The translations under genes and the position numbers were made by a program. 6,466 bases of DNA, from assembly GCA_030671005.1 (NCBI GenBank), contig DAOVAN010000092.1, positions 1-6,466 of the forward strand, in the 5' to 3' direction. The notes beneath the pieces were generated by a model. It ran no database searches. It saw nothing but the letters and a program-made list of their open reading frames with translations, and was not told the DNA's origin. Positions 1-6,261 of the stretch are shown here, piece by piece. Each line of letters opens with the position of its first letter. The first letter of the stretch is position 1. The DNA comes from Caldifarciminota bacterium (lineage in GTDB: Bacteria > Hydrothermota > Tepidihabitantia > SM23-42).

Positions 1-192
1 AGGAATGCCGATTTTGTATAAGAGTGATGGCGTATTAGGCTCGCCTTGTTTATTGAGCCATACTGCCTCAGGAAATGAGTAGCTCTCGGCGCTAGCCTCT
101 TCAGCCGAGAAGTTGATCTCAATCCCTGTAGTCCCTAACTCTTTAACTGTTGTGTTACCAACGATCATGATGAACAAGATATAACTAAGCAT
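1..192 (-). CDS. N-terminal part of an exported protein, possibly a C25 (gingipain-like) peptidase propeptide; truncated by window edge
   Basis: Only the first 64 residues are visible; the frame is still open at base 1. The protein starts with a short hydrophobic segment (residues 2-11, LSYILFIMIV), compatible with a signal peptide although it lacks an obvious positive N-region. It continues into a mature region with a Gly-rich, Pro-containing stretch ending in KIGIP. The pattern of a hydrophobic beta-strand, then a Gly-x-Pro-x-x-Pro-like turn (GEPNTPSLL), then Lys-x-Gly-Ile-Pro resembles the start of propeptides in secreted C25 cysteine peptidases and related secreted proteins. This is a weak family resemblance; the catalytic part lies outside the window. 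The ATG overlaps the end of the Trm112-like gene by 8 bases, and a GAGG lies 7 bases upstream (200-203), so this start is well supported. It is the fourth gene of the minus-strand operon. Confidence 0.6.
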   Translation of the reverse strand, partial: MLSYILFIMIVGNTTVKELGTTGIEINFSAEEASAESYSFPEAVWLNKQGEPNTPSLLYKIGIP

Positions 193-355
193 CCAATTTC
201 CTCGCTTCTTCGATTAACATTACTGGTATGTCATCTTTTATTTGATACGCCAGTTTGCATTTGTGGCATATCAGTTCCTCATTTTTTTTATCATATTCGA
301 GTTCGCCCTTGCATTTAGGGCAGACCAAAATCTCTAAGAGCTCTCCTTTGAGCAT
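185..355 (-). CDS. Trm112/YcaR (UPF0434) family zinc-ribbon protein
   Basis: A complete 56-residue protein. It begins LKGELLEILVCPKCKGEL and carries two Cys pairs, C12-P-K-C15 and C30-H-K-C33, spaced as in a zinc ribbon. The stretch after the second pair (LAYQIKDDIPVMLIEEAR) is the typical end of bacterial Trm112p-family proteins, where the conserved IP..L closes the domain. Length matches the bacterial family, usually about 55-70 residues. Archaeal and eukaryotic Trm112 is an activating subunit for RNA and protein methyltransferases. The bacterial short form has no firmly established role; in E. coli the homologue ycaR sits between lpxK and kdsB in a lipopolysaccharide gene cluster, so its place directly after a glycosyltransferase here fits a recurring envelope-sugar context. 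The gene starts 22 bases inside the glycosyltransferase and ends 8 bases inside the next gene, so coupled translation is expected. It is too short for most ORF callers. Confidence 0.88.
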   Translation of the reverse strand: MLKGELLEILVCPKCKGELEYDKKNEELICHKCKLAYQIKDDIPVMLIEEARKLDA

Positions 356-1803
356 AATACCTCCTGCGGTCCCAGCGCGAACATCTTATCCTTGATTGAT
401 AAGAAGCCCAAGCTGAGAAACCCGAAGCTATAAAATAGAAGAAACGGAACAAGAATCAACTGCACATTGACGATCACATAAACAAGGGCGGCAAATATGT
501 ATATGCCCAGCAATATTTCGATATAGGGAATGATTGATTTCGATTCAATCCGGTACCCCTTTGTTTCACCGCCCGACTTAGGGGTCCGCCGGAATACGTT
601 CTTCCGATTAAGCCAACCTTCGATAATCGCCTGAGAATTAGAAACCGAAAGACCCATACTATAGGCGATGACACCAACGATAAAAGGTATCCTACGCCGG
701 TAGTCAGGGTACAACTCACGCTGCGATAAGAAATAAAGATAGGGATATCCAAGAGCGCCGATGGTGAAAAACGAAGCAAAGATGAAATACCAATTCGAAA
801 CCAGGTTTTCGATCTTGAAATAAACGATAACCGGTGAGAACAATGCCAAACCCAACATGGCCAGGAAATTGACGTGGCACGTGAGGTGTACGAATGCTTC
901 GTATTTAGCGACTCTGCTTACCCTTGTTCTAAAAACCTGAGAAAGCAGTTTACGCGCAACCTGAATCGTTCCTTTTGCCCAACGGTTCTGCTGAATCTTA
1001 TAGCTCTGGGCACTATCGGGCAGCTCACCGAGAACCGAGAAATCTTCACGGAAGATTATCTTCCAGCCGCGCAGCTGAACACGGTAGGACAAGTCAAGGT
1101 CCTCAGCTAGGGTATCACTGTGCCAGCCGTCGGCATCAACTATCGCTTCCTTACGCCAAATGCCACACGTACCATTAAAGTTTATGAAGAAACCAGCATG
1201 AAAGCGCAATCGTTGTTCCATGGCAAAATGATTATCAAGACCGATCGCCTGCGCCTTAGTCAAGAGCGAATCGTCACGGTTCAGGTGTGCCCAGCGCGCC
1301 TGCACGCCGGCAACCTCCGGCGCATCGAAGTCGGTTAGCAACTCCTTCAGAAAATTGGGGGCAGGTACGAAATCAGCATCGAATATCGCGATATATTCAC
1401 CTTTGGCTCTCTCCAAACCGTATTGCAGCGCCCCCGCCTTATAGCCGGTGCGCGAACCCCGCTGGACATGGTGGATATCGAATTTTTGCCGGCGATATTC
1501 TTTAACCAAGCGCGCCACGATATCAGTCGTTTCGTCACTTGAATCATCGAGCACCTGGATTTCGAGGCGGCTCTTCGGGTAATCCAGCTCCACGACACTC
1601 TTCAGGAGCCTATGAATCACATATTTTTCGTTATATATCGGCAGCTGTACCGTGACTCTAGGATACTTGATTAATCTCTTTATCTTCCTTCCACATAATT
1701 TCCTAAACTTGTAGTAATAGAATATCAGTAGAAATGCGTGCAGCGAGTAAAAAAATAGGGTCACCAACAACAAGGTATATAAGGTGAGTATAATATAAAT
1801 CAA
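334..1803 (-). CDS. Processive family 2 glycosyltransferase, cellulose/glucomannan synthase-like (CESA/CslA type), inner membrane
   Basis: A 489-residue GT2 enzyme with every landmark of membrane processive beta-glycan synthases: the first Asp motif VLDDSSDE (D86/D87), the metal-binding DAD (D142, D144), the acceptor-side FNGTCGIWR (209-217), the catalytic-base motif AEDLD (E234, D235), and QxxRW as QQNRW (Q271, R274, W275). One membrane helix (about 3-31) precedes the cytosolic domain (about 48-285). Several follow (about 306-330, 335-358, 372-390, 424-446, 449-470), with the family's FRRTP motif at 404-408. It should transfer sugar from a nucleotide-sugar to a growing polysaccharide; the sugar (glucose, mannose or other) cannot be read from sequence. 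No BcsB- or PilZ-like c-di-GMP module is visible. Length fits CslA-like bacterial enzymes of about 480-510 residues. The start is TTG, overlapping the preceding TGA as TTGA; the next Met is residue 195, far too late. Confidence 0.92.
   Translation of the reverse strand: MIYIILTLYTLLLVTLFFYSLHAFLLIFYYYKFRKLCGRKIKRLIKYPRVTVQLPIYNEKYVIHRLLKSVVELDYPKSRLEIQVLDDSSDETTDIVARLVKEYRRQKFDIHHVQRGSRTGYKAGALQYGLERAKGEYIAIFDADFVPAPNFLKELLTDFDAPEVAGVQARWAHLNRDDSLLTKAQAIGLDNHFAMEQRLRFHAGFFINFNGTCGIWRKEAIVDADGWHSDTLAEDLDLSYRVQLRGWKIIFREDFSVLGELPDSAQSYKIQQNRWAKGTIQVARKLLSQVFRTRVSRVAKYEAFVHLTCHVNFLAMLGLALFSPVIVYFKIENLVSNWYFIFASFFTIGALGYPYLYFLSQRELYPDYRRRIPFIVGVIAYSMGLSVSNSQAIIEGWLNRKNVFRRTPKSGGETKGYRIESKSIIPYIEILLGIYIFAALVYVIVNVQLILVPFLLFYSFGFLSLGFLSIKDKMFALGPQEVLCSKESS
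360..365 (-). promoter_or_regulatory. Strong Shine-Dalgarno for the Trm112-like gene, inside the glycosyltransferase coding sequence
   Basis: A full AGGAGG on the minus strand lies within the 3' end of the glycosyltransferase gene, only 4 bases before the ATG of the Trm112-like gene. It decides that start. The spacing is shorter than the usual 5-9 bases. Confidence 0.7.
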
Positions 1804-3008
1804 CGAAGCTCTCCGCCTGTAGGCCTCAATTCAAAGGCGCTCAACGGCTGGACAATATGTGCTCGTAGGATTTCCACGTCTAGGTATTGCATCTCAGGAT
1901 ACAGCTTTATTCTATCCATCGTTTTTAGCGTGTCAAGGGTGGTAGTTGTGACTAACACACTATCGATCTGGAAGGCAACAACCTGCGGCATTTTTCGTCT
2001 CTCACGAAGTTTCAGAGAAATGTATGGTGTCGAGCGTTGATCGAATCTAATCTCGGCATCCCGGATGTCACGCTCGGTCAGCACAACATCAGTCAAATAG
2101 ACAGGCGCATACATATTATTCTTCACATAGCCTATTCTTTTCGCCGCGCCGCCCTTTCCTACCACGCCATATATGACTAACCCGCCGGGTTTCAGCATGG
2201 ATTTGATATCTTCGAGCTTATGATGAATGGGTACGCTCAGTAGTATACCTCCATCCGCTTTCTTTATACGGTAATCAATATCTATCATGTCCAACCTGGT
2301 TCGCAACGCACGGTAATCATCATATTCTGAGGGTTCGGTCAGAATGGCAAGGTAATCGCTGTACTCCCTGCCCGGGGATTTAATGTCCTTATCTGCATTG
2401 TACTTGAACATACGTCCTGTCCAATAGGAAGATGAATCAGGCAGCCCGGCCCAGATAAACTCTGGCAGGTAATTATCAGGTGAAATCTTTATCATTCCAA
2501 TCATCTCCTTGCGCCGGTCTGGAGCAAGAAATGGCACATTTGCCTTGAATTGGTACCAGAAACCATCCTCAAAATCTTTGTATTCAAACTTACCAAAAGT
2601 CAAGATACGCTTGATCTGAGTAAAGACATCTGATTGTTCTCCTCGAGACGCCTTCTCCCACGCACCGTCTTTTCGTGAATACTCAATATCACCCAGTCCA
2701 ATATACTCAAAATCGCGCACGTCTCCATTACTCTTCCACTGACCCGCGAGTTTTTCTCCCTTGCCGATCATACAATCGCCAGCCGCCTCCACCCGGACCG
2801 ACATCACTCTCATCTCGTATTCATAGCTGAATGATTTCTGCTGCTCAAAATTCATGATCCAACGATCGATGTCTTTTTCCGGATCAGGTATGTATTTCAC
2901 GTACCGCGCACAACACGCACAAATCAGGATAAACAACCCGGTATGAATCAGAAACGGCGCAACCCGTACCCGAGAATACCCGTTTTTATTGCTCTGACGA
3001 CTCTGCAC
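1800..3008 (-). CDS. Envelope (lipo)protein with a LolA/RseB-like N-terminal domain and an orphan SecD P1-like C-terminal domain
   Basis: A 402-residue protein with no close family I can name. Residues 17-33 form a hydrophobic signal segment ending in ILICACC. Cys32 could be a lipoprotein +1 Cys, but Cys at -2 makes the lipobox imperfect, so an anchored form is possible. Residues 47-205 are rich in beta-strands, with a G-x-W and Tyr/Phe pattern (AGQWKSN, DIEYSRKDGAWEKA) like LolA/LppX/RseB half-barrels; this is a fold guess. Residues 229-281 (Y-R-A-L-R-T-R-L-D ... GGILLSVPIHHKLEDI ... LKPGGLVIYGVV) follow the SecD P1 base pattern of an R-containing helix, an i-v-v-x-P strand, then a G-x-L-x-x-x-x-V strand. 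Residues 303-395 (VYLTDVVLTERDIRDAEI ... PYISLKL ... VVAFQIDSVLV ... PLSAFEL) follow the P1 head. None of SecD's six membrane helices is present. GTG start, no Shine-Dalgarno; the start rests on the promoter at 3015-3042. First gene of the operon. Confidence 0.82.
   Translation of the reverse strand: MQSRQSNKNGYSRVRVAPFLIHTGLFILICACCARYVKYIPDPEKDIDRWIMNFEQQKSFSYEYEMRVMSVRVEAAGDCMIGKGEKLAGQWKSNGDVRDFEYIGLGDIEYSRKDGAWEKASRGEQSDVFTQIKRILTFGKFEYKDFEDGFWYQFKANVPFLAPDRRKEMIGMIKISPDNYLPEFIWAGLPDSSSYWTGRMFKYNADKDIKSPGREYSDYLAILTEPSEYDDYRALRTRLDMIDIDYRIKKADGGILLSVPIHHKLEDIKSMLKPGGLVIYGVVGKGGAAKRIGYVKNNMYAPVYLTDVVLTERDIRDAEIRFDQRSTPYISLKLRERRKMPQVVAFQIDSVLVTTTTLDTLKTMDRIKLYPEMQYLDVEILRAHIVQPLSAFELRPTGGELR
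1809..1814 (-). promoter_or_regulatory. Shine-Dalgarno that fixes the TTG start of the glycosyltransferase
   Basis: GGAGAG on the minus strand, 5 bases before the TTG at 1803. It supports the unusual start codon and the 4-base stop/start overlap (TTGA) with the upstream gene. Confidence 0.6.
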
Positions 3009-3014
3009 AGCATA

Positions 3015-3042
3015 ATATTAGTACTATTTAGGGAAAAATCAA
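3015..3042 (-). promoter_or_regulatory. Predicted sigma70-type promoter of the minus-strand operon, positioned for a leaderless mRNA
   Basis: On the minus strand TTGATT (3037-3042) and TAATAT (3015-3020) are separated by 16 bases. Transcription would begin about 7 bases past the -10, at or beside the GTG start at 3008. No Shine-Dalgarno precedes that GTG. Confidence 0.55.
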
Positions 3043-3054
3043 GCGGGAATAATC

Positions 3055-3142
3055 TCGTATTCGTTACTCGTTAATCGTATTCGTATACTCAACACGAACA
3101 ACGGGGTACTCTACGAATACGAACTACGAAAAACGACTAACG
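3055..3142. repeat. Short-word repeat array forming a long imperfect inverted repeat in the divergent intergenic region
   Basis: The 10-mer TCGTATTCGT occurs at 3055-3064 and 3075-3084, and its reverse complement ACGAATACGA at 3113-3122. Around these, arm 3062-3086 pairs with arm 3117-3142 over about 22 of 25 positions, with a single unpaired C/G position, an AA/AA mismatch and one bulge, leaving a loop of about 30 bases. The pentamer TACTC recurs at 3065, 3086, 3107 and 3143, the first three exactly 21 bases apart. There is no T-run after the stem on either strand, so it is not a classic terminator. It lies between the two divergent promoters, so it could bind a regulator or be a dispersed genomic repeat. 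Confidence 0.6.
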
Positions 3143-3192
3143 TACTCTCATGAATACGCAATATGGAACGAGGATGACACGGCTCCTGCCCG

Positions 3193-3220
3193 TTGACATC
3201 ATACCTTTTTTGACTAATAT
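3193..3220 (+). promoter_or_regulatory. Predicted sigma70-type promoter of the TPR/periplasmic-binding gene, positioned for a leaderless mRNA
   Basis: TTGACA (3193-3198), a 16-base spacer, then TAATAT (3215-3220). The A of the ATG at 3228 lies 8 positions after the last base of the -10, where transcription normally starts. This favours 3228 over the upstream in-frame ATG at 3150, which would place the promoter inside the gene. Confidence 0.62.
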
Positions 3221-3227
3221 TAAAAAA

Positions 3228-4874
3228 ATGAAGTATCCCATATTCTCTCTCCTCATCATTATTCTGCTATTAGACTGTGCGTCGCTAAGGCCCAAAGCAC
3301 CCACTGATGCAGATTACGAGAGGGCCGCGGAAGAGGCAGCAGTCATTTTCGAAAGGGGCAATGATTATTTCAAGCGTAAGGATTACGGCAACGCGCTGAT
3401 TGCCTTCGAGGAAATCGTCAACGATTATAAAACGACCGAACCATATGAACATGCCCTCTATCTCGGTGCATTCTGCCAGTACAAACTGGCCCGATTCAAG
3501 AATGCCGTCTCATACGGCGAGAGGCACACAAAGGAATTCCCAAACTCCAAGTATTATCTAAATGCCATGTCGCTCGTAGGTGAATCTTATTTCAACATGG
3601 CTCAAGACTATAACGCAACCTACTACTTGACCAAGTACTACGTACAAAGCCAGGACTCCACAGGAGTACAGAAGGCATTTGAGCGCATCCTCGACATGCT
3701 ACCCGAGCTCTCAATAGCCGAACTCGAGAAACTCCACAGAACGTTCATGGCCAAAGAGATCGACGAACACTTTCTGTACCATCTTGCCAGGCTCGAGGCT
3801 CAGGAGGGCAAGGAAGAAGAAGCAGAGAGGGATTTCAATCTGCTCATGCGTCGTTTCCCCAACACCAGGTATCTGTATGAGGCAGAGGAATACAAGAGAT
3901 TCATAAGCCTTGGAGAGGCAACCGGAAGAGCGGGTGTGCTATTACCCCTCACTGGTAAATTTTCAAACATCGGACAGAGTTTGTTGAAAGTCGTTAGAAC
4001 ATTTGAACGAAATAGACTCTTGCCATTCTCGCTACATGTGATCGATACCAAGTCTGACCCGATCGAGGCCACGTTGGCCGCGGCACGGTTAATTGAAGAA
4101 CTGAGTGTCGATTTCCTCATCGCGCCGATCAGCTCATTTGAAGCATTTGGTGTCTGTGGTTACACCTTCGGTAAGACTATTCCCCTTATCTTACCCATGA
4201 GCACCGAAGCCAGATTTGAATCGATACCGCTGGTATTCACGCGGGGCCAAACCAGTGAAGAACAAGCACGGGTTATCGCCCAGTACAGCGCTTATGATAA
4301 TGGAATTAACAAGTTTGCGGTCCTCTTACCCGATGATGATCGTCACCGCAACATCGCTGAGGCTTTTGCTCAGGAGGTAATAAGGAACAACCGCGAGGTT
4401 GTCGCCATGGTTACCTTTCAAGCGGATTCAATAACCCTGAAAAAGGAATTGGAGGCGATCAAGGATAGAGAACCGGAAGCACTGTTCCTCGCTATGGATA
4501 CGGACATGATTATCAATGTGGCGCCTCAAGTTGCTTATTACGGACTCGAGACTGTTGTTCTTTTGGGCACTGACTCCTTCAATAGTGAACGGGTGCCGCG
4601 TCTGGGTGAGAAGTACGTAGAAGGTTCAATGTTTGCTACACCTTCGGCAATCGATGAAGAGATCATGAAGCAACTCAAAGACGCGGGACTCACGGTGAGC
4701 GAATTCAATGCGCGGTTCTATTCCACGCTCTGGCAGTTGCGCACCATTAGAAATTACGAGCGCGCAAACCTCTCACGTCTGATTGAACAATCCTTGCACG
4801 GCACTGAGATTTTCAGCATTTATCAGGTGAAGGACGGGGAATTTGTCAAGCTTGTCGATATTTCAAAAAGCTGA
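3228..4874 (+). CDS. TPR plus type 1 periplasmic-binding fusion lipoprotein (LpoA/LppC-like, Peripla_BP_6)
   Basis: A 548-residue protein from the ATG at 3228; an in-frame ATG at 3150 would add 26 residues before the signal peptide. Residues 1-17 (KYPIFSLLIIILLLDC) form a lipoprotein-like signal with Cys17, though Asp at -1 is unusual for a lipobox. Residues about 35-225 are helical TPR-like repeats (for example NDYFKRKDYGNALIAFEEIV and RDFNLLMRRFPNTRYLYEA). From residue 233, AGVLLPLTGKFSNIGQ is the classic opening of a Leu/Ile/Val-binding type periplasmic domain, which runs to the end, closing with IYQVKDGEFVKL. The same order occurs in gammaproteobacterial LpoA, the outer-membrane activator of penicillin-binding protein 1A, and in many proteins annotated as ABC substrate-binding or PBP activator. 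No permease or ATPase gene is adjacent, so a transport role has no support here; a wall-synthesis or sensing role is inference. No Shine-Dalgarno is visible. Confidence 0.88.
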   Translation: MKYPIFSLLIIILLLDCASLRPKAPTDADYERAAEEAAVIFERGNDYFKRKDYGNALIAFEEIVNDYKTTEPYEHALYLGAFCQYKLARFKNAVSYGERHTKEFPNSKYYLNAMSLVGESYFNMAQDYNATYYLTKYYVQSQDSTGVQKAFERILDMLPELSIAELEKLHRTFMAKEIDEHFLYHLARLEAQEGKEEEAERDFNLLMRRFPNTRYLYEAEEYKRFISLGEATGRAGVLLPLTGKFSNIGQSLLKVVRTFERNRLLPFSLHVIDTKSDPIEATLAAARLIEELSVDFLIAPISSFEAFGVCGYTFGKTIPLILPMSTEARFESIPLVFTRGQTSEEQARVIAQYSAYDNGINKFAVLLPDDDRHRNIAEAFAQEVIRNNREVVAMVTFQADSITLKKELEAIKDREPEALFLAMDTDMIINVAPQVAYYGLETVVLLGTDSFNSERVPRLGEKYVEGSMFATPSAIDEEIMKQLKDAGLTVSEFNARFYSTLWQLRTIRNYERANLSRLIEQSLHGTEIFSIYQVKDGEFVKLVDISKS

Positions 4875-4923
4875 GCCCAAGTCATTTATCCGCAGCATAC
4901 TTTGGTGCAGATTCCCAGGTTAC

Positions 4924-4949
4924 TGCTGAGATACGGATCAGCAAAGGAG
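4924..4949 (+). promoter_or_regulatory. Small hairpin directly abutting the Shine-Dalgarno of the 71-residue membrane protein gene
   Basis: TGCTGA (4924-4929) and TCAGCA (4938-4943) are perfect inverted arms with an 8-base loop. The ribosome-binding sequence AAGGAG (4944-4949) follows with no gap, 6 bases before the ATG at 4956. A further CAGCA near 4893 could pair with the same TGCTG, giving an alternative fold. The Shine-Dalgarno is solid; a regulatory role of the hairpin is speculative. Confidence 0.45.
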
Positions 4950-4955
4950 TAAGAG

Positions 4956-5171
4956 ATGGCGAAAAAGAAAAAAAAGGAAAAACCACCAAAGAAAGAAGTT
5001 TCTCTGGCAAATGTCAAATTCTCCAGAAAGAACACCATGTTTTTCGGAATCGGGTTACTTCTGATAGTAATCGGCTTCATTCTGCTCGCAACGGGCGACA
5101 TCGTAATAGCCCCGATTCTTCTCGTTGTTGGTTACCTTGTTTTCTTCCCGTTGGGAATTCTACTGAAGTAG
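4956..5171 (+). CDS. Small two-helix membrane protein, DUF3098-like
   Basis: A complete 71-residue protein. Residues 2-15 are almost all Lys/Glu/Pro (AKKKKKEKPPKKE), then FSRKN, a first hydrophobic helix (about 28-45, MFFGIGLLLIVIGFILLA), a short GDIV turn, and a second helix (about 50-70, APILLVVGYLVFFPLGILL). The layout of a basic tail, F-x-x-x-N, helix, short turn, A-P-x-L-L-x-x-G-Y and helix matches small proteins of the DUF3098 type known mainly from Bacteroidetes and allied lineages. By the positive-inside rule the Lys-rich tail should be cytoplasmic. No biochemical function is established. The start is certain: AAGGAG lies 6 bases upstream. It sits 81 bases after the TPR/periplasmic-binding gene and 17 bases before the QueG-like gene, so co-transcription with either is plausible. 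Confidence 0.83.
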   Translation: MAKKKKKEKPPKKEVSLANVKFSRKNTMFFGIGLLLIVIGFILLATGDIVIAPILLVVGYLVFFPLGILLK

Positions 5172-5188
5172 ATTGACAACCCCATTTT

Positions 5189-6208
5189 GTGATTGATGCT
5201 CACCAAATAAAAAACATCGGTGAAGAATTCGGCATCGATGATATCAAAATCACCACGGCACAACCGTTTCGTGGTGCCGCGGTACGCATCACAAAACAGA
5301 GGGATGCTGGATTGTATCTCAACAGTGAAACCTGGCACCGCCGCGATATTACCGATTTCTGTAATGTCCGGACAGTTCTCCCGAAGGCAAAATCGATCAT
5401 CGCCGCTTGTCAGTGCTACCTGACTGACGAAGAAACAAACACAGGAACTCCAGGCAATCCGCACGGTCTGGTCGCTCGATATACCTGGCGTAATCACTAC
5501 CGAGACCTAAAAATACGCCTAGGAAAGGTCGCCGGGGTTTTGAATGATAAATATTCCGCAGAATGTGTTGTATATTCAAATGGTGCTATTGCGGAAAAAC
5601 CAATTGCCGAGCGTAGTGGTATTGGTTACTACGGCAAACATAGTATCATCATACACCAACAATTCGGCTCATGGATCGTGCTCGGCGAGATAGTCACCGA
5701 TATCGATATTGAAGCAGATGCTCCAACAAGCGTTGATTGTGGAGATTGTGTTAAATGCATTGATGAATGCCCGACCCGCGCTATCATCGAGCCCTACGTC
5801 ATTGACCGCAGAAAATGTATGCAAGCACTCACCAATTGGTACGGTGTCCTGCCTGAGGAAATAGCCCGGGTCTGGGGTAACCGTCTCTATGGCTGCTCGT
5901 TATGCCAGGATGTCTGTCCGGCCAACAGCCATGTTGAGCGTTCTCTACCAAGAACCGACCTCGGTTTTGTGGGTCCTTCAGTACCATTGGTAGAGATATT
6001 GACGATGCAAGAGGACGAATACCGTAAAAAATACGCCAATAACCAAATGACCGCCCGGTGGATCAACTTCAAATCCATTCAGAGAAACGCAATAGTTGCA
6101 TTGGGTAATATCCGCGATCCAAAGACACTGCCGTTACTCCGAAAACTAACAAAACACCATGACACAGTGATCGCCCGGAGTGCGAGGTGGGCAGCTGACA
6201 ACTTCTAG
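5189..6208 (+). CDS. QueG-like epoxyqueuosine reductase family protein (cobalamin/two 4Fe-4S), divergent
   Basis: A 339-residue protein. Eight Cys form two bacterial-ferredoxin motifs as in QueG: C184, C187, C190, C194-P and C210, C236, C239, C243-P. The family core IAEKPIAERSGIGYYGKHS (134-152), FGSWIVLGEI (159-168) and a C-terminal HEAT-like tail (298-339, QRNAIVALGNIRDPKTLPLL) are present. QueG reduces epoxyqueuosine to queuosine in the tRNA wobble position with cobalamin and two iron-sulfur clusters in the cytoplasm. Several QueG hallmarks differ here. The Asp of the F-V-D-S motif, the proposed proton donor, aligns with Ser130 in VVYSNGAIAEK; RYALGRDYH is RYTWRNHYR; CPWN is CPAN; and the N-terminal GEM-type motif is missing. 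It could be a weakly conserved QueG or a paralogue with another substrate. GTG start, 17 bases after the preceding stop, no Shine-Dalgarno; an upstream in-frame TGA at 5174 leaves little room for another start. Confidence 0.87.
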   Translation: MIDAHQIKNIGEEFGIDDIKITTAQPFRGAAVRITKQRDAGLYLNSETWHRRDITDFCNVRTVLPKAKSIIAACQCYLTDEETNTGTPGNPHGLVARYTWRNHYRDLKIRLGKVAGVLNDKYSAECVVYSNGAIAEKPIAERSGIGYYGKHSIIIHQQFGSWIVLGEIVTDIDIEADAPTSVDCGDCVKCIDECPTRAIIEPYVIDRRKCMQALTNWYGVLPEEIARVWGNRLYGCSLCQDVCPANSHVERSLPRTDLGFVGPSVPLVEILTMQEDEYRKKYANNQMTARWINFKSIQRNAIVALGNIRDPKTLPLLRKLTKHHDTVIARSARWAADNF

Positions 6209-6261
6209 CGTTGGCCAAAGAACAAACACATATAAGAAGGCAACATCTAACGTATTGATAA

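Noticed and set aside
874..1505. Several plus-strand frames of 67-78 codons opposite the glycosyltransferase
   Set aside because: They overlap one another, lie opposite a gene with intact catalytic motifs, and show no recognisable domain.
3055..3142. CRISPR array or bidirectional terminator
   Set aside because: The repeated words are only 5-10 bases, with no uniform 25-40-base repeat/spacer pattern and no T-run after the stem.
3150..3227. N-terminal extension of the TPR/periplasmic-binding protein from the ATG at 3150
   Set aside because: The extra 26 residues would precede a clear signal peptide, the ATG has no ribosome-binding site, and a TTGACA-16-TAATAT promoter lies inside the extension, pointing to 3228.
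4875..4955. Structured RNA or tRNA in the 81-base gap
   Set aside because: No cloverleaf, CCA-type end or long stem is seen; only the small 6-base hairpin next to the Shine-Dalgarno.
4886..5101. Minus-strand 71-codon frame opposite the small membrane protein
   Set aside because: Antisense shadow: the plus-strand gene has an ideal Shine-Dalgarno and a coherent two-helix protein, while the shadow's Phe run simply mirrors the Lys codons.
5173..5178. TTGACA just after the small membrane protein gene as a -35 for the QueG-like gene
   Set aside because: No -10-like sequence lies 15-19 bases downstream, and the position would put the transcription start inside the coding region.
6211..6218. TTGGCCAA palindrome after the QueG-like stop as a terminator
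   Set aside because: Only 8 bases with no loop and no T-tract; likely chance.
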